64,000 bases of DNA from Sugiyamaella lignohabitans (taxonomy: Eukaryota; Ascomycota; Dipodascomycetes; Dipodascales; Trichomonascaceae): contig NC_031672.1 of the NCBI RefSeq assembly GCF_001640025.1, positions 4,092,001 to 4,156,000 of the forward strand, written 5' to 3'. How positions within the stretch are numbered: position 1 is the first letter of the stretch; every line of letters starts with the position of its first letter. A program made the translations under genes and the position numbers. Below are positions 1 to 11,100 of this stretch, piece after piece. The notes beneath the pieces were generated by a model that did no database searches, was not told where the DNA came from, and saw nothing but the letters and a program-made list of their open reading frames with translations.

Positions 1-836
1 CAAGATGCATTGGAGCAACCAAACAGGGCCGCCGGTGCCTAAATAAAGCGTCCCGTCATACCCAATACTGTCATTTGCATATAGATCAGGATAAACAGTT
101 GGTTAATATGCTCCAGGCCCTGTCAGTATCCACTCGCTCAATATCACCAGGATATATCTATGTTTATACTCTAGAGGCTGGTCACAAGAATGTTCATGTA
201 TACGACCATGACAAACAAGCATTTATCCCGCTGCCAGTATCGAGTAGCTCTACAAATTCATTAGGGTCGAAATCTCTACCCAAGGGAATGTCCAAAATGG
301 AAGCATTAAAATCACTTTCCAGTGTGAGAACGTCGTCTTCAACACAATATCTCAAATCTTCCAAAACCATGAGATCACCGAGTTCCTCTGAGTTGAAGAC
401 TGGGGCCATGGAGCCAAAGAGAAGTTTATTTGGCAAAATCTTTCACAATTCACGGGGAAGTGATCGAGAAATACCCTCAAGAGCAATGCTAGTAAAAGTG
501 GGCCAGACTACAAAAACGCCTGCAAAACGACTGGCAGAGTGGAGGGCCAAATGCCAACACCCAATTGTTTTGTTGTCACCACTTGCTACATCATCCGCAT
601 CCAACTCGTTTGACTATTCGAAACAAGGCTGGCCAACAGTACAAGCTAGACCGACAGAAGCAGCGATACACAATGAACTTCGCGCTCTTTTTGGAAAAGG
701 CCATGTAGAATGCACTGGCTGTAAAGACCATGGCCGCCATAATGAATGGTTCCTGGTTCCTGCCGACAGAATAGCGACTCTATTTGAGACTATCAATTAT
801 TGGGTCCAGCTATATAGAAACGAACAACCAGATTAA
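1..836 (+). CDS. T5orf172/DUF1766 domain protein, 5' end cut off by window
   Basis: The frame that ends at 836 stays open to the left edge (codons from position 3), so the start codon lies outside the window. The visible part opens with a Cys-His patch at about positions 6-74 (RRCLNKAS, YCHLH) typical of the zinc-binding-like N-terminus of fungal DUF1766 proteins. A Ser-rich linker follows, then a C-terminal T5orf172 domain (GIY-YIG-related fold) from about position 480: MLVKVGQTT, KRLAEWRAKC, then HNELRALF, CTGCKDHGRHNEWF. Fungal relatives include S. pombe Mug113-like proteins. The fold suggests a nuclease or nucleic-acid link, but the biochemical role is unknown and I do not assign one. It is convergent with HEM1, 290 bp away. 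The domain call is confident; the function is open. Confidence 0.8.
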   Translation, partial: RCIGATKQGRRCLNKASRHTQYCHLHIDQDKQLVNMLQALSVSTRSISPGYIYVYTLEAGHKNVHVYDHDKQAFIPLPVSSSSTNSLGSKSLPKGMSKMEALKSLSSVRTSSSTQYLKSSKTMRSPSSSELKTGAMEPKRSLFGKIFHNSRGSDREIPSRAMLVKVGQTTKTPAKRLAEWRAKCQHPIVLLSPLATSSASNSFDYSKQGWPTVQARPTEAAIHNELRALFGKGHVECTGCKDHGRHNEWFLVPADRIATLFETINYWVQLYRNEQPD

Positions 837-1126
837 AACTACTATTTATACAAACGGACGCATTAGTATCACGGTGTCTGACTGTCTTTGGCAGTTGAGA
901 CTTTGTAGGACCGTGCCTAAATCGGTCAGTAACGGTGTTAAGATGACCAACAAGATTTATTACTCTCATGATCACAGAGCGAACATATTGAATTTTTAAG
1001 AGCATGGTGACCACCAGAAGCGGGCACAGCTTGTACGTGCGAAGCTTAAAAGTATATGTCAATTTACTAAATATCAGGAGTTGAATCCAGGCTAGAAGAA
1101 GAAAAGATAAAAAGTGTTTTATAAAA

Positions 1127-2887
1127 CTAGACAGAAGGTTCAAACTTTAGCTGGGAATCAGACCAGAGATTTGGTTCCTGTTCAAGGTCGGGCTCACCGA
1201 CACCGCAGAGACCACCTTTGGCAGACCAGTCACTGACACGGTTAAGTCCAAGCTCAGTGAAAGTTGAGTCAATAGCGGCGACGAGATCATCGCAGAGCTC
1301 TTTCTTGTGACCAGGGGTTGGGGTCACACGTAGACGCTCATGACCAATAGGAACTGTAGGATAATTAATAGCCTGGACATAGATATTGTGCTTGGAAAGG
1401 AGAAGATCGGAAGCGGCCTTGGCCTTTTCAGCATCTCCGACAAGAATAGGGACAATGTGGGATGGGTTGGGTACGACAGGGATATCTAAAGCAGCGAGTT
1501 GATTTTTGACATAACGAGTGTTGAGTTGTTGGGCACGACGAAATTCATTGGTAGTAGTCTGGAAGTCAAGAGCAGCCTTGGCACCAGCCATGACGGCAGG
1601 GGGCAAACTGGTAGTGAAAATGAATCCAGGAGCATAAGATCTAACCCAGTCAATGAATTCGGCAGAACCAGCAACATAACCTCCAACACAACCATAGGCT
1701 TTACCCAGAGTAGCAGTGATAATGTCGACACGATCTTGGATAGTCTTACGATTGGCAGAGACAGCACCGGGTCCGTTAGCAGCATAGTGGTCAAAATCAA
1801 GATGTTCAGCTACACCAGCTCCATGAGGACCATACATACCAACAGCGTGAACTTCGTCAAGGAAAGTCAAGGCACCATACTTTTCAGCCAAATCACAGAT
1901 AGCTTCAATAGGAGCAACTGAACCACACATGGAATAGACACTTTCAAAAGCAATGACCTTGGGAGTAGAGATGGGATACTGTTTAAGTTTGGCCTCTAAA
2001 TCAGCAACATCATTGTGCTTGAAGATGACCTTTTTAGCACCGGAGTGCTTGATTCCTTGAATCATACTGGCATGGTTCATCTCGTCAGAAAAGTAGACCA
2101 TTCCAGGGAATCTTTGGCCCAATAAAGTAAGGGCAGCATCGTTGGCAACATAACAGGATGAGAATACAAGAGCTCCTCCTTTACCATGAAGTTTTGCAGC
2201 ACTTTTCTCCAAGCCAACAGCATGCTGATTATGTCCAGCAATGTTACGAGTACCACCAGCTCCAGCACCGTATCTGTCTAAAGTCTGGTGCATAGCATTA
2301 ACGACAACTGGGTGACCACCCATACCGAGATAATCATTGGCACACCATACAGTGACTTTATCGGCCTGCTCAGAACGGTGAGCTCTAGGGAACTCTTGAG
2401 CAAGTCGGTTGATGTTGTTGAAGTAACGGTATGACTTGTCTTGTCGCTTCTTGTTCAACTCTGTAGTGTAAAGAGAGTTATAGTTGAATTTAGCCTTCTG
2501 TTTCTCACCAACCGCATTGGTACCGGAAACAGAACTGGCAGTAGCAGCTTCTTTGGAAGATTTGGAGGTGCCGAAAATTTCGCCAATTTGCTTGTCCTCA
2601 GCAATCTTCTTTTGTTGCTGGGCAAGAGGAACATCAACAAAAATAGCATTGTCAGCAGAGTTGGTAGAGGTCTTAGCAGCGGGTTGCTGAGCTCTAGCTG
2701 AGTCCTGAACAGGCTTAGAAGGAGTAGAGTACTGACGGCTTTGCTGGTCAATGGCCCTCTTCATAACAGGACACATGGAAGCAGCAGAAGTCAAACCTTG
2801 GCCATGAGACATAGACCGAAGCGAAGCAGTCGAGGCATTCTGAATGAATGGGCAAAGGGCCTTGGCCTGACGAACAATTTTATCCAT
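1127..2887 (-). CDS. HEM1: 5-aminolevulinate synthase, mitochondrial
   Basis: Condenses glycine and succinyl-CoA to 5-aminolevulinate, the first step of haem synthesis in the mitochondrial matrix. It is a fold-type I PLP enzyme of 586 aa, matching the family. The start is the ATG at 2887; an upstream in-frame TTG was not used. The N-terminus is basic and hydroxylated, as expected for a presequence, and carries two Cys-Pro haem regulatory motifs (C12-P13 in LCPF and C39-P40 in MCPV). The catalytic core runs from about residue 145 (NDYLGMG) through HNQHAVGLE and [10 protein letters not shown] to the PLP lysine K396 in TLGKAYG. Haem regulatory motifs in ALAS of other organisms limit import or stability when haem is plentiful, so feedback is plausible here; that is inference. 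The upstream 1.7-kb region holds a CCAAT box near 3227, compatible with HAP-type control. Confidence 0.97.
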   Translation of the reverse strand: MDKIVRQAKALCPFIQNASTASLRSMSHGQGLTSAASMCPVMKRAIDQQSRQYSTPSKPVQDSARAQQPAAKTSTNSADNAIFVDVPLAQQQKKIAEDKQIGEIFGTSKSSKEAATASSVSGTNAVGEKQKAKFNYNSLYTTELNKKRQDKSYRYFNNINRLAQEFPRAHRSEQADKVTVWCANDYLGMGGHPVVVNAMHQTLDRYGAGAGGTRNIAGHNQHAVGLEKSAAKLHGKGGALVFSSCYVANDAALTLLGQRFPGMVYFSDEMNHASMIQGIKHSGAKKVIFKHNDVADLEAKLKQYPISTPKVIAFESVYSMCGSVAPIEAICDLAEKYGALTFLDEVHAVGMYGPHGAGVAEHLDFDHYAANGPGAVSANRKTIQDRVDIITATLGKAYGCVGGYVAGSAEFIDWVRSYAPGFIFTTSLPPAVMAGAKAALDFQTTTNEFRRAQQLNTRYVKNQLAALDIPVVPNPSHIVPILVGDAEKAKAASDLLLSKHNIYVQAINYPTVPIGHERLRVTPTPGHKKELCDDLVAAIDSTFTELGLNRVSDWSAKGGLCGVGEPDLEQEPNLWSDSQLKFEPSV

Positions 2888-4596
2888 AGTAAACAATTCG
2901 GTGGATTCGGTTGTTCTTTACAACAAATCAAAATTAAAAAATGTCCAGTGATACAATATCAGATTAGATCACTATTATTATCCAAATCCAAGCTTAATAC
3001 AAGTAAATGGGTCGGATGGGATAATAAGAATAAATCAGCGGGTGGATCAATTCTTTTTTAAAGGCTTATATTTCTGTAATTACACCTGTTATATATATAA
3101 GCCACGGGCATCGGCAATAAAATTTCTTAAATCGAGGCACCATCATTTAATAATTTCAAATTTTAGGTTAATACTCTGGTTTGAGTGTAAACCCCTACCA
3201 CGAGATGGAGTGATTCAAGCGCACTAGGCCAATAAAACAGACTGCATTGGTCCCAACCTGCTAATAATTCCGCATCTACGGGTTGATTAACTGAGATGCT
3301 GCCGAGGTGGGGCAACTAACTAAAGTGGTAAATACGACTCGAAATGAGTGATATGTTACCCCACAATATCTAGCGAGGTCTATAGTTTGTCCGAAGGAGA
3401 ATATTCTAAAGGCTTGTGACAAAGCGAGATGGAAGAAAAGCGATAATCAAGAGGATTGCATCTGAATTGTAGGAAATATGCCAGCCTGCTGGAAAAAGGG
3501 CCTAATACACAGCAATGCGTCAAACCCGATAACGGACGTTATTTGAGCGTTTAACGTGGTAAGAATTTGCTCGCTTTGCGACATACAGGCGCATGTGTCT
3601 ATTTTATTTATGTCGAGTCATAACCCAGCGTCACAAGATGGTTCGTGGTTTTCGTGTCCGGATGGCGAGGAGTCATGGACTATGTGGTAGTAACTGATTC
3701 CTCAAGATCCGAACAAAAGAATAACTTGGTAGACTTGGATGCTATGGTTTCTGGCGGTTATTTCGTTCTTTCATGGAATGTAATCCACCTTTCTTGGCAG
3801 GTGTGAGCGCAAATGCATCAACTTGTCTTGCTCCGGCAATCGCTTGCCGGTAAGAGATTATGTACATTTTTCCCTGCCGGCAGGTGCCTGAATGGAGTGT
3901 GGCTCAATCGTATTGAAAGACATGCTTTATGGCCGCAATACAGAGCTGCTTCCTTCGTTGGAAACCCGCTAGATTTAATTTGGTGTTGACTGGCCTGTAC
4001 CCGCTTCACTCGAGCCTAGATCTTGAGATCGGCGGTCTACCCCTGAGCTCTCCTGATTGAGTAGGACACCATGCAGTGTAGTGTCCATCCAGGACCAGGC
4101 CGTTTAATGAACATAACATAGGAGCATTTTCAGAAAAGAACTCGAAAGCGATTTAACCTGATTTTGTCGCACGATATTATTTTGAATTATTAGTTGGGAA
4201 TCATAAGTCAAACAGTTCGGTGTAGCCACAATCAGTTATTTTTAGCATAGACTAGAAACGAGCTAAGATAGCGGTCTTCTACTGGGGTTTTCGACTCTGG
4301 CAGTTTTGCGATTTTGACCCCTATCTATACAAATATGGCCAGCTTTCAGATTTACCTTAGAAAAGGGAAATGATATATACTTATCTGGCTTCGCTTTGGC
4401 GAAATTCATTTACTCCACCTCCATAGGTTCCGCAAGTTCTCTTTAAAGTAAATAAATGGCACATTTTGAGTCTGAACACGACGTGAAGCATCTAGGGGTG
4501 ATCAAGTAGAAAAGTTACCAGTCAATATCACATATTGCTCATCTATATTTCAGTATAGTAGATGGTTTTGGTAATTCATAAATAGCACAGTGCAAG
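2888..4596. other. Long divergent intergenic region between HEM1 and the RNPS1-like gene
   Basis: No convincing coding sequence or tRNA-type A/B boxes were seen here. It contains a CCAAT box (about 3227) that could serve HEM1, and an imperfect hairpin formed by GTGGGGCAAC (about 3307) and GTTACCCCAC (about 3355). The rest is ordinary mixed-composition DNA. It is long for this otherwise compact window and could contain an unrecognised non-coding RNA. Confidence 0.5.
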
Positions 4597-5343
4597 ATGT
4601 CATATGAAGAGGAAAGATACAGAGATTCTCGAGGAAGATCTCCAAGTAGAGAGAATATTAGAGAAAGAGCTGACGCATCCCCACCAAGAGGACGTGATTA
4701 CTCTCGGTCACGATCTAGAGATCGATCAATATCTCCTCGACCTTCTAGATACAATGACAGGAGATCGCGATCAAGGTCTCGTTCTCGCTCTAGATCGCCC
4801 CGACCTGGTCCACCAAGAAGACCCGCTAATAACCGGGGACGCGCATCTGCCTCATATTCGCACTCTGACCGAAGAAATGGACATCGTGGAAATGCTGGCA
4901 GTGACCTGCCCGACGACAGATCTATCAGCAAGATTTTGGTAGATAATATTAGCTTTGCCGTGGATATAAGCCACCTACGGGAAATATTCGGTGAATATGG
5001 GCCAATTGACACAGTTGAACTGAAGCCATCTCGACACTATCCAGCTGCGGACAAGATTTCAGCTGCTTTTATCCAATACAGATATCCGGAAGATGCTCAT
5101 GATGCATTATATCATTTGGACGGAGGAATGATTGACGATAGAACTATTGCTGTTAAGCTAGTTCGTGCCCCTCCCAGACGCTACAGAGGTAGTGGTGGAC
5201 CCGCAGGACGAGGAGGCTATAGCGGTGCACCACGAAGCGGTGGTCATAGTTCGAGTTCTTATAGTAGGGGTAGACCACGTAGTCGGAGTCCCAGCAGAGA
5301 AAGGTACCGCCGTCGTAGCAGAAGTAGAAGTTACAGCCGCTAA
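4597..5343 (+). CDS. RNPS1-like SR protein (RS-RRM-RS)
   Basis: A 248-aa protein with an N-terminal Arg/Ser-rich region (about residues 1-80), one RRM (about 111-190: KILVDNISF, then AAFIQYRYPEDAHDAL) and a C-terminal RG/RS tail. The RRM ends in HLDGGMIDDRTI followed by a proline-arginine stretch, the arrangement of metazoan and fungal RNPS1, where the HMDGGQIDGQ motif is distinctive. RNPS1 is a splicing activator and a peripheral exon junction/ASAP complex factor in the nucleus. S. cerevisiae lacks it, so presence here fits an intron-rich yeast. The start is a clear ATG and the gene is unspliced. It is convergent with the MRH4-like gene 190 bp away. RNPS1 is the best match; a generic RRM/SR factor is the alternative. 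Confidence 0.75.
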   Translation: MSYEEERYRDSRGRSPSRENIRERADASPPRGRDYSRSRSRDRSISPRPSRYNDRRSRSRSRSRSRSPRPGPPRRPANNRGRASASYSHSDRRNGHRGNAGSDLPDDRSISKILVDNISFAVDISHLREIFGEYGPIDTVELKPSRHYPAADKISAAFIQYRYPEDAHDALYHLDGGMIDDRTIAVKLVRAPPRRYRGSGGPAGRGGYSGAPRSGGHSSSSYSRGRPRSRSPSRERYRRRSRSRSYSR

Positions 5344-5535
5344 GTTTGTATCTTCACATAGGAGCGATAGAGAAAGCAACGAAGGAGACTGGCAGACACA
5401 ATAACCAATGACTGATGCCACAAACTCAGTAACGACATCTACTGCTTGCAGCTTGTATAATATATAAAAGTAGCTTTTTTGATGACTATAATAAATTAAT
5501 GATGATGGCGGTATATATACAGGTGAGGTGTAAAT

Positions 5536-7629
5536 CTACTCATAGAGGGTGCTTGTTGTGAGACCCTCAATTGAAGAAAGGGAAGATGCAAGGGCTTGAG
5601 TGGAGCTAGTTGTCATGTCCGTATCAATGAGAAAGATATTACGAGATATCCCTGGTCTCTCATGAGCCGGATCAAACAAACCAGCCAATTTAGGGTAGAG
5701 AATTTTCGGATATACAACATGCCAGTCAAACAGGTATATGTTATTCAGGCCATTAAATTGTATACCATGAATATTTGATGCCTGAGTTACAATGGTAGTA
5801 ATAGCTGGGTCCTCCTGGTTTGGAGAATTAAATACACTAGTTGGATTGAGATGTTCCCCATTGATGGATGAAAATCCAGTAGGAGATGTATAGTCAGCTA
5901 GGCCACAGCTTATACCTTTATTTTGAAGATGCTCGGCAAAACCTTTAGAAGGAATACCGTCTGGAAGAATGATTAGATTCTTAGAATTTTGCGATGCGGC
6001 GAGTTTGGTGAGCTTTTCCATACACCCACTATAAGTGTTCAGTCTATCAATGGCATATTTGGATCCATCACTACCGGAGGTCGGTTTTGCAAGTTGGGCT
6101 TTATTAGCTCCAGAATCTCCCAACTCATGTTTCAAAATGTCAATCGTGCCAACATCCAAATCCTTCAACTGGCTATTATTGGTGTTGTAGCTAAGGAAAT
6201 AACTGCTGATATTCTTGAATGCTTTATAAGTGACACCCCTTGAACTGGAGTTCACCCCAATAGTGAGGACAGGCCGGTGATTCTCCTTTAACCATGGCTT
6301 TTCCTCAACCATCTTGTCTAAACCAGGAAAATCTACAGACGAACTGATAATAAATCTTAGTGGGCTGATTGAAATATTTTTTTTAGCATTCATTTGTTTC
6401 CTTTTTGGGAGGCGTGCTAGTGCAATGCCACGAAGGTGTCCATCTCTCCATGATTTGATGTGATTCATAAGCAAGTCAAGCGGAATTTGCTTGGCTTTTC
6501 TCTTTTTTTGGGATCCCTCTCCAGGTTCTATACTAGGTTGGAATGCCCGTCTAAATTCTTTCCAATAGAAAGCGTCTACCTCGTCCACACAAACACATGA
6601 TAGGTTGTAAAGTGGCACCAGATCTCTGCTGTTGGACGAAAGGAGGTCCAAAAGTCTATTGGGAGTTGCAATTAATGTGTGGGGCCCAGGGTACTTGGAT
6701 AATAGGTCCAATTGACCCTGGTTTGATAATATGCTAGCACCGTCAACTGCTTCTTCAGCAATTTCATGACCATCGTATGTTTCATCACTACGGAATAATC
6801 TTTGAACAACTGTATGAATGTTCACTCCTGGCATTTTCTTCACAATCTCTTCGAACTGCTCATAATACTGCGCAGCTAATTGAGGACTCGGCACTAGAAT
6901 CAGATTTGTAATATGGGGAGTCTCATTCGGTAGGTTGTTTTGCCTTTCGTTCGACATCATATAGAGAACGGTAGCCAGTGATTTCCCTGTACCAGCATCA
7001 GATCTAACCATTACGGACACATCTGACCCAAGCAATGCAAGCATTTTTTTCTGAACCTCATTGGGAGTCTTTACATGATGATGTGACTTGTATAGAGTGG
7101 AAATAATTTGCTCGTTTAAGTTCAGCTCTTCAAAAGATTTTACGTTTTGGGGGTTTACTTGAATGGGTACTTTTAATGTTTGAGACTTTCCACTAGAAAA
7201 GTACACTACAGGGACTTCTGGATGGATTGTCGATGGTGGTGTTGTACTTTTGGTAGTAGAGCTGCCTGAACCATAACTGTAGTCTCTTGGTCGGCCCTCT
7301 GGATGCCTAGGAGTGTGTCCTTTAGATCCCTGGAACTGCTTCGTATTAGAATTAGTGTGCCGTTTCTGAAGATTCCCATTACTTCGATCTAATTTTGGAC
7401 CACAGTTTTCCTTTCTAACCGACCGATTAGGGGTCACTTTCGAGCTTCCTGCTTCAGCATGTCCATAGTACTGACGAGATCCCGATTGATTTGGAGACCG
7501 GTCAATAAAGCCAGAATTATATTTGTTTGGATTCGAATATGTACTGTTCCAACGACTAAGTGCACATCCAGGATGCAAAAGATATATTTGCTGCCTTATA
7601 AATGGCCGAGATACTGAATTTCTCCACAT
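5536..7629 (-). CDS. Degenerate mitochondrial DEAD-box helicase, MRH4-like
   Basis: A 697-aa protein starting at the ATG at 7629, with a basic, Ser/Asn-rich N-terminus compatible with a mitochondrial presequence. A SF2 helicase core begins at about residue 165 (FEELNLNEQI) with a Q-motif-like segment, Walker A SDAGTGKS at about 208-215, motif Ia PSPQLAAQ, TPNRLLDLL, and a motif II that reads VDEVD instead of DEAD (about 347-351). A motif III-like ISSSVDF follows. The C-terminal RecA half is strongly diverged: no HRxGR is visible and only HERPGISR stands at that place. S. cerevisiae Mrh4 is a mitochondrial DEAD-box protein for 21S rRNA/large-subunit assembly; the layout fits but identity is uncertain. 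It is divergent from NTE1 over a 569-bp intergenic. Confidence 0.6.
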   Translation of the reverse strand: MWRNSVSRPFIRQQIYLLHPGCALSRWNSTYSNPNKYNSGFIDRSPNQSGSRQYYGHAEAGSSKVTPNRSVRKENCGPKLDRSNGNLQKRHTNSNTKQFQGSKGHTPRHPEGRPRDYSYGSGSSTTKSTTPPSTIHPEVPVVYFSSGKSQTLKVPIQVNPQNVKSFEELNLNEQIISTLYKSHHHVKTPNEVQKKMLALLGSDVSVMVRSDAGTGKSLATVLYMMSNERQNNLPNETPHITNLILVPSPQLAAQYYEQFEEIVKKMPGVNIHTVVQRLFRSDETYDGHEIAEEAVDGASILSNQGQLDLLSKYPGPHTLIATPNRLLDLLSSNSRDLVPLYNLSCVCVDEVDAFYWKEFRRAFQPSIEPGEGSQKKRKAKQIPLDLLMNHIKSWRDGHLRGIALARLPKRKQMNAKKNISISPLRFIISSSVDFPGLDKMVEEKPWLKENHRPVLTIGVNSSSRGVTYKAFKNISSYFLSYNTNNSQLKDLDVGTIDILKHELGDSGANKAQLAKPTSGSDGSKYAIDRLNTYSGCMEKLTKLAASQNSKNLIILPDGIPSKGFAEHLQNKGISCGLADYTSPTGFSSINGEHLNPTSVFNSPNQEDPAITTIVTQASNIHGIQFNGLNNIYLFDWHVVYPKILYPKLAGLFDPAHERPGISRNIFLIDTDMTTSSTQALASSLSSIEGLTTSTLYE

Positions 7630-8198
7630 AATTCCCTCTATTATTTGGAAATACTGAACAGGTTATACTATAATAACAACAGCATTGTTAGCTACCCAGT
7701 TCTCAGTTAACATGAATATTCTCTCAAGTTTCGTCGGTCGTGCAGTTTAGAAACATAATTTTTTTGACTATCAATATGCATGATCTTATCTATACATCAA
7801 GTACTTCAGATAGAGGGTGATATTGTGCAATTGTGCAAGAAGTCAACCTAATGCAATAATTCATCACTGCTCACTCTGAGTGGCTCCTTAGAAAAAAGTT
7901 TATGCTTAGGATGATATTCCGATTAAGAGTAAAAAAGTTACAATTTAATATAATATTGAAGAATGCTGAAGTGGTTTACAGCTTAATTGCAAGTATACGG
8001 CTGAAGGAACATTCACAGGGGTTCTGCATGGCCTAATGAGAGATGAGATCATGATCCAGTGTTATCTTTGTGGTTGACTATTGGAAAAAGACTCTCAAAA
8101 ATAACCTAAGCTCTTTAAACTAACAGCCAATTGACGGCTATATTTATTTGAGGAGGAACTGTATTAGTTCAGTTGGGGAACTGGTGGATCGAGTTAGC
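7630..8198. other. Divergent intergenic region, MRH4-like gene and NTE1
   Basis: No gene is visible. It should contain both promoters. A tandem ATTGTGCA (about 7822-7838) is the only local repeat noted. Confidence 0.5.
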
Positions 8199-11100
8199 AT
8201 GGCGACGGAAACTATAGAAGATGCTGTTTTAACTGTGGGGTCATCTGCATCCACTCCCGTCATGGCTTCAGTTAATACTAGCCAAGATGCAAGCTCTAGA
8301 TTGATTTGGCAGGCCTTCTGGCTCATTCCACATGTTCTGAGTGTAGTTGTGAGATTTTTTTTCTATGGATTACCTTATAAAGTCGCCGGTTACTTTGTAG
8401 GACTGCTCAGTTTGCAGTTAAACATCACGCTGCCCTTCAGTACCTTGTAAGTATCATTGTGAGCCACCTGGCACCTTTTGTTCTAGCTAGACTCCAACTA
8501 TTTGGATCTTATTTTATTTTTTTAAGCTTTCATTTTGAAGATTCGGAGATATATAATCTGAGAGTGGCATGACATGATTGTAACAGCAGAGATGCGTGGA
8601 CCGAGGTACTCAGAGTGGGGAGTTTAGATAGCTGAGAAAAAGGTGGAAAATTAATGACTATATCTAACTGAATAGATTGGTTGTCATCGGTGTTATTATG
8701 TCCCTAAGTTATGCATTTTTCCGATATAACTATTTGACAGTGTACTCCAGACTGCCACCTGAACAACACCGTCAGAAACCGAAGTTGGACTTGTTTCTGG
8801 ACTCTAGATCAGAGGCCCAGAGTGGATCAGGAACGTCAACCTATCTGGATGATTTCTTAAGTGCAATTAAAGTATTTGGCTATCTTGATAGAAAAGTGTT
8901 CCATGAACTGACGAAGCATATGACTACTTATAAGCTACAGGCTGGGGAAACCGTCAAGCTCCAGGATTTGAAAGGTTTTGCCATCGTAGTAGATGGTTCT
9001 GTGGAAGTATTTGTAAAGAAACAAGTAGACTCTACCACTTCATCGATCGATAAAGATAGCATTGATAAAGATCTACCCTCTTCGAATCATGAAACTATTG
9101 ATGGAGATAACTACCAGCTTTTGAATGAGGTCAAGAAAGGAGCCCCCCTTAGTTCTCTCTTTACTATTCTGTCTTTATTCACTGAAAATTTGGACGGGAA
9201 CAAGGGTGTACAGAAAAATAACGCCACAGTTGGGCCTGGTGGACCCACTCGAATGAGGTCAGCTCGTGATACTGTCAGGCCCTCTGATTTCAACTTGAAC
9301 AGCCCTCAGCTCCGTCCTCAGGGCAGTAATAGCCCTGTATTCGAACCTGTTCTACAAGCAGCCAATGGATTGGGTTTAGGGACTCAAGTTCGAGACATAC
9401 CTGAGAGAGCTACTGGCAGCGGACTCAATAGCGATTCAGTGCATGTGCCCTTTCCTGATACCTCCAATGTCTCTTCTATGTCCGCTTATGAACTTATGTC
9501 CCCTGGTGATGGAAACGAAACAGATGAGTCTTCTATGGCAGAGTCGCCGATAATTCCAATCTCTATAACTTCTCCCGTAGCATCTACAGCGGCTAGAATG
9601 GGTGGTACTGATATAAGTCGAATCCGCAGCCAGGGCCATTCTCGCAATGGAAGCCAAAATTACACTTCGAGCCATGGACACTCTAGTGGTAATGTCCGTA
9701 ATGGGCAGAATTTCTCTCAGCATTCTCATCAGCATCAGCAGCATCAACATCAGCACCAGCAACCACATGTACATCAGCAGCCACATCTTGCACACAAGTC
9801 AAGACGTAGAACAAAAAAGCACCAGCCCCCTAATAGCGCAGCAACAGGATTTGAAGTTATCTCCCAAGATATTATTTCAAGGGCAATGGTCAACTCAACA
9901 ATTGCAATTATTCCTGAAGAAGCGTTTAGAAAACTAACTTGGAAGTATCCAAAGGCTGCTTCCCATATTGTGCAATTGATTTTGACCCATGTTCAGAGGG
10001 TCACTTTTCAGACGTGCCATAATTACTTGCGACTAACTGGAGAGGTATTCAAAACTGAAGAAAAGATAAATAAACTTGCCCCACCTTCCAATTCCATTCC
10101 TCGTTACTTGCACGATAGTGCTATTAGGCGGCTGGCCGAGAAAGCCAAGGAGTTTCAAGATGATGAAATGGTGTCTTTGAAGCCTCGAAACATAAAACGA
10201 AGTACGACAAAGCTCAGTAATACACTATTGAGATCATCATCCCGTCAAGTAGTGTTGGAACCAGATTCATCGCATCCCGGCGACTTGCTGTCCAACGTTC
10301 CTTTATCGAGCAGACAATTTGGTCAAGGATGGGCCCCTTTACCAATTGATAATGTAGGATTTAAGACGTCAATCAATTTCACTAGCGACAATGACAGCGA
10401 AGATGCTATTATGAGAAGCGTTTTTGCTGATTGCATATTCAAGATACTAGGGTTCGACGAGGCTCTAATTAGAAGCAAGAGACCCTCAACTAGTGGCCCG
10501 GGGGGACCCCAATCTCCATTTTCGCCAACATTATCTGCCGAATCGAGCCCTCTTTTCTTACCAGTCTCTGAATCCTCGAGATATTCGGGCATTCGCTATC
10601 GTCAAGGAAGAACACGTCATGACACAGCTAGTGGCTACACATCGTTTAGTGAGAGTAGAAATACAGGCACTGAGGATGATTCTGGTAGTAATGCAACATC
10701 TATCTCAGAGTACGAAAGTGCTCAGTCCGAGGCTTCGCGATATCTTGAAGTGGAATTCCATCGTAAAGGAGCGTATCTTTGCAAACAGAATGAGCGGTGT
10801 CCAGGTATCTATTTTGTCATAGACGGAGTGTTGGAAGTTGGATTTACAGAAAAATCTGGTTCTTATAAAGTTCTTCATACCGTCAAATCTGGCGGTATTG
10901 GCGGTTTCTTGGGTACTATTTTGGGATATAAATCTTTCTGCGATATTAAAGCTAAGACAGACGTTTATGTGGCATTCCTTCCTCGGTCAGCTCTTGAGTT
11001 AATATCTGATAAGTATCCCATGTTTTATATCGGTGTGGCTAAAACATTGACAAATGTGCTTGATAGATTAATCCTTCACCTAGATTTCGCTCTGGAATGG

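Noticed and set aside
3300..3365. Possible tRNA or structured RNA between HEM1 and the RNPS1-like gene
   Set aside because: Only one imperfect hairpin; no A-box/B-box or cloverleaf could be built.
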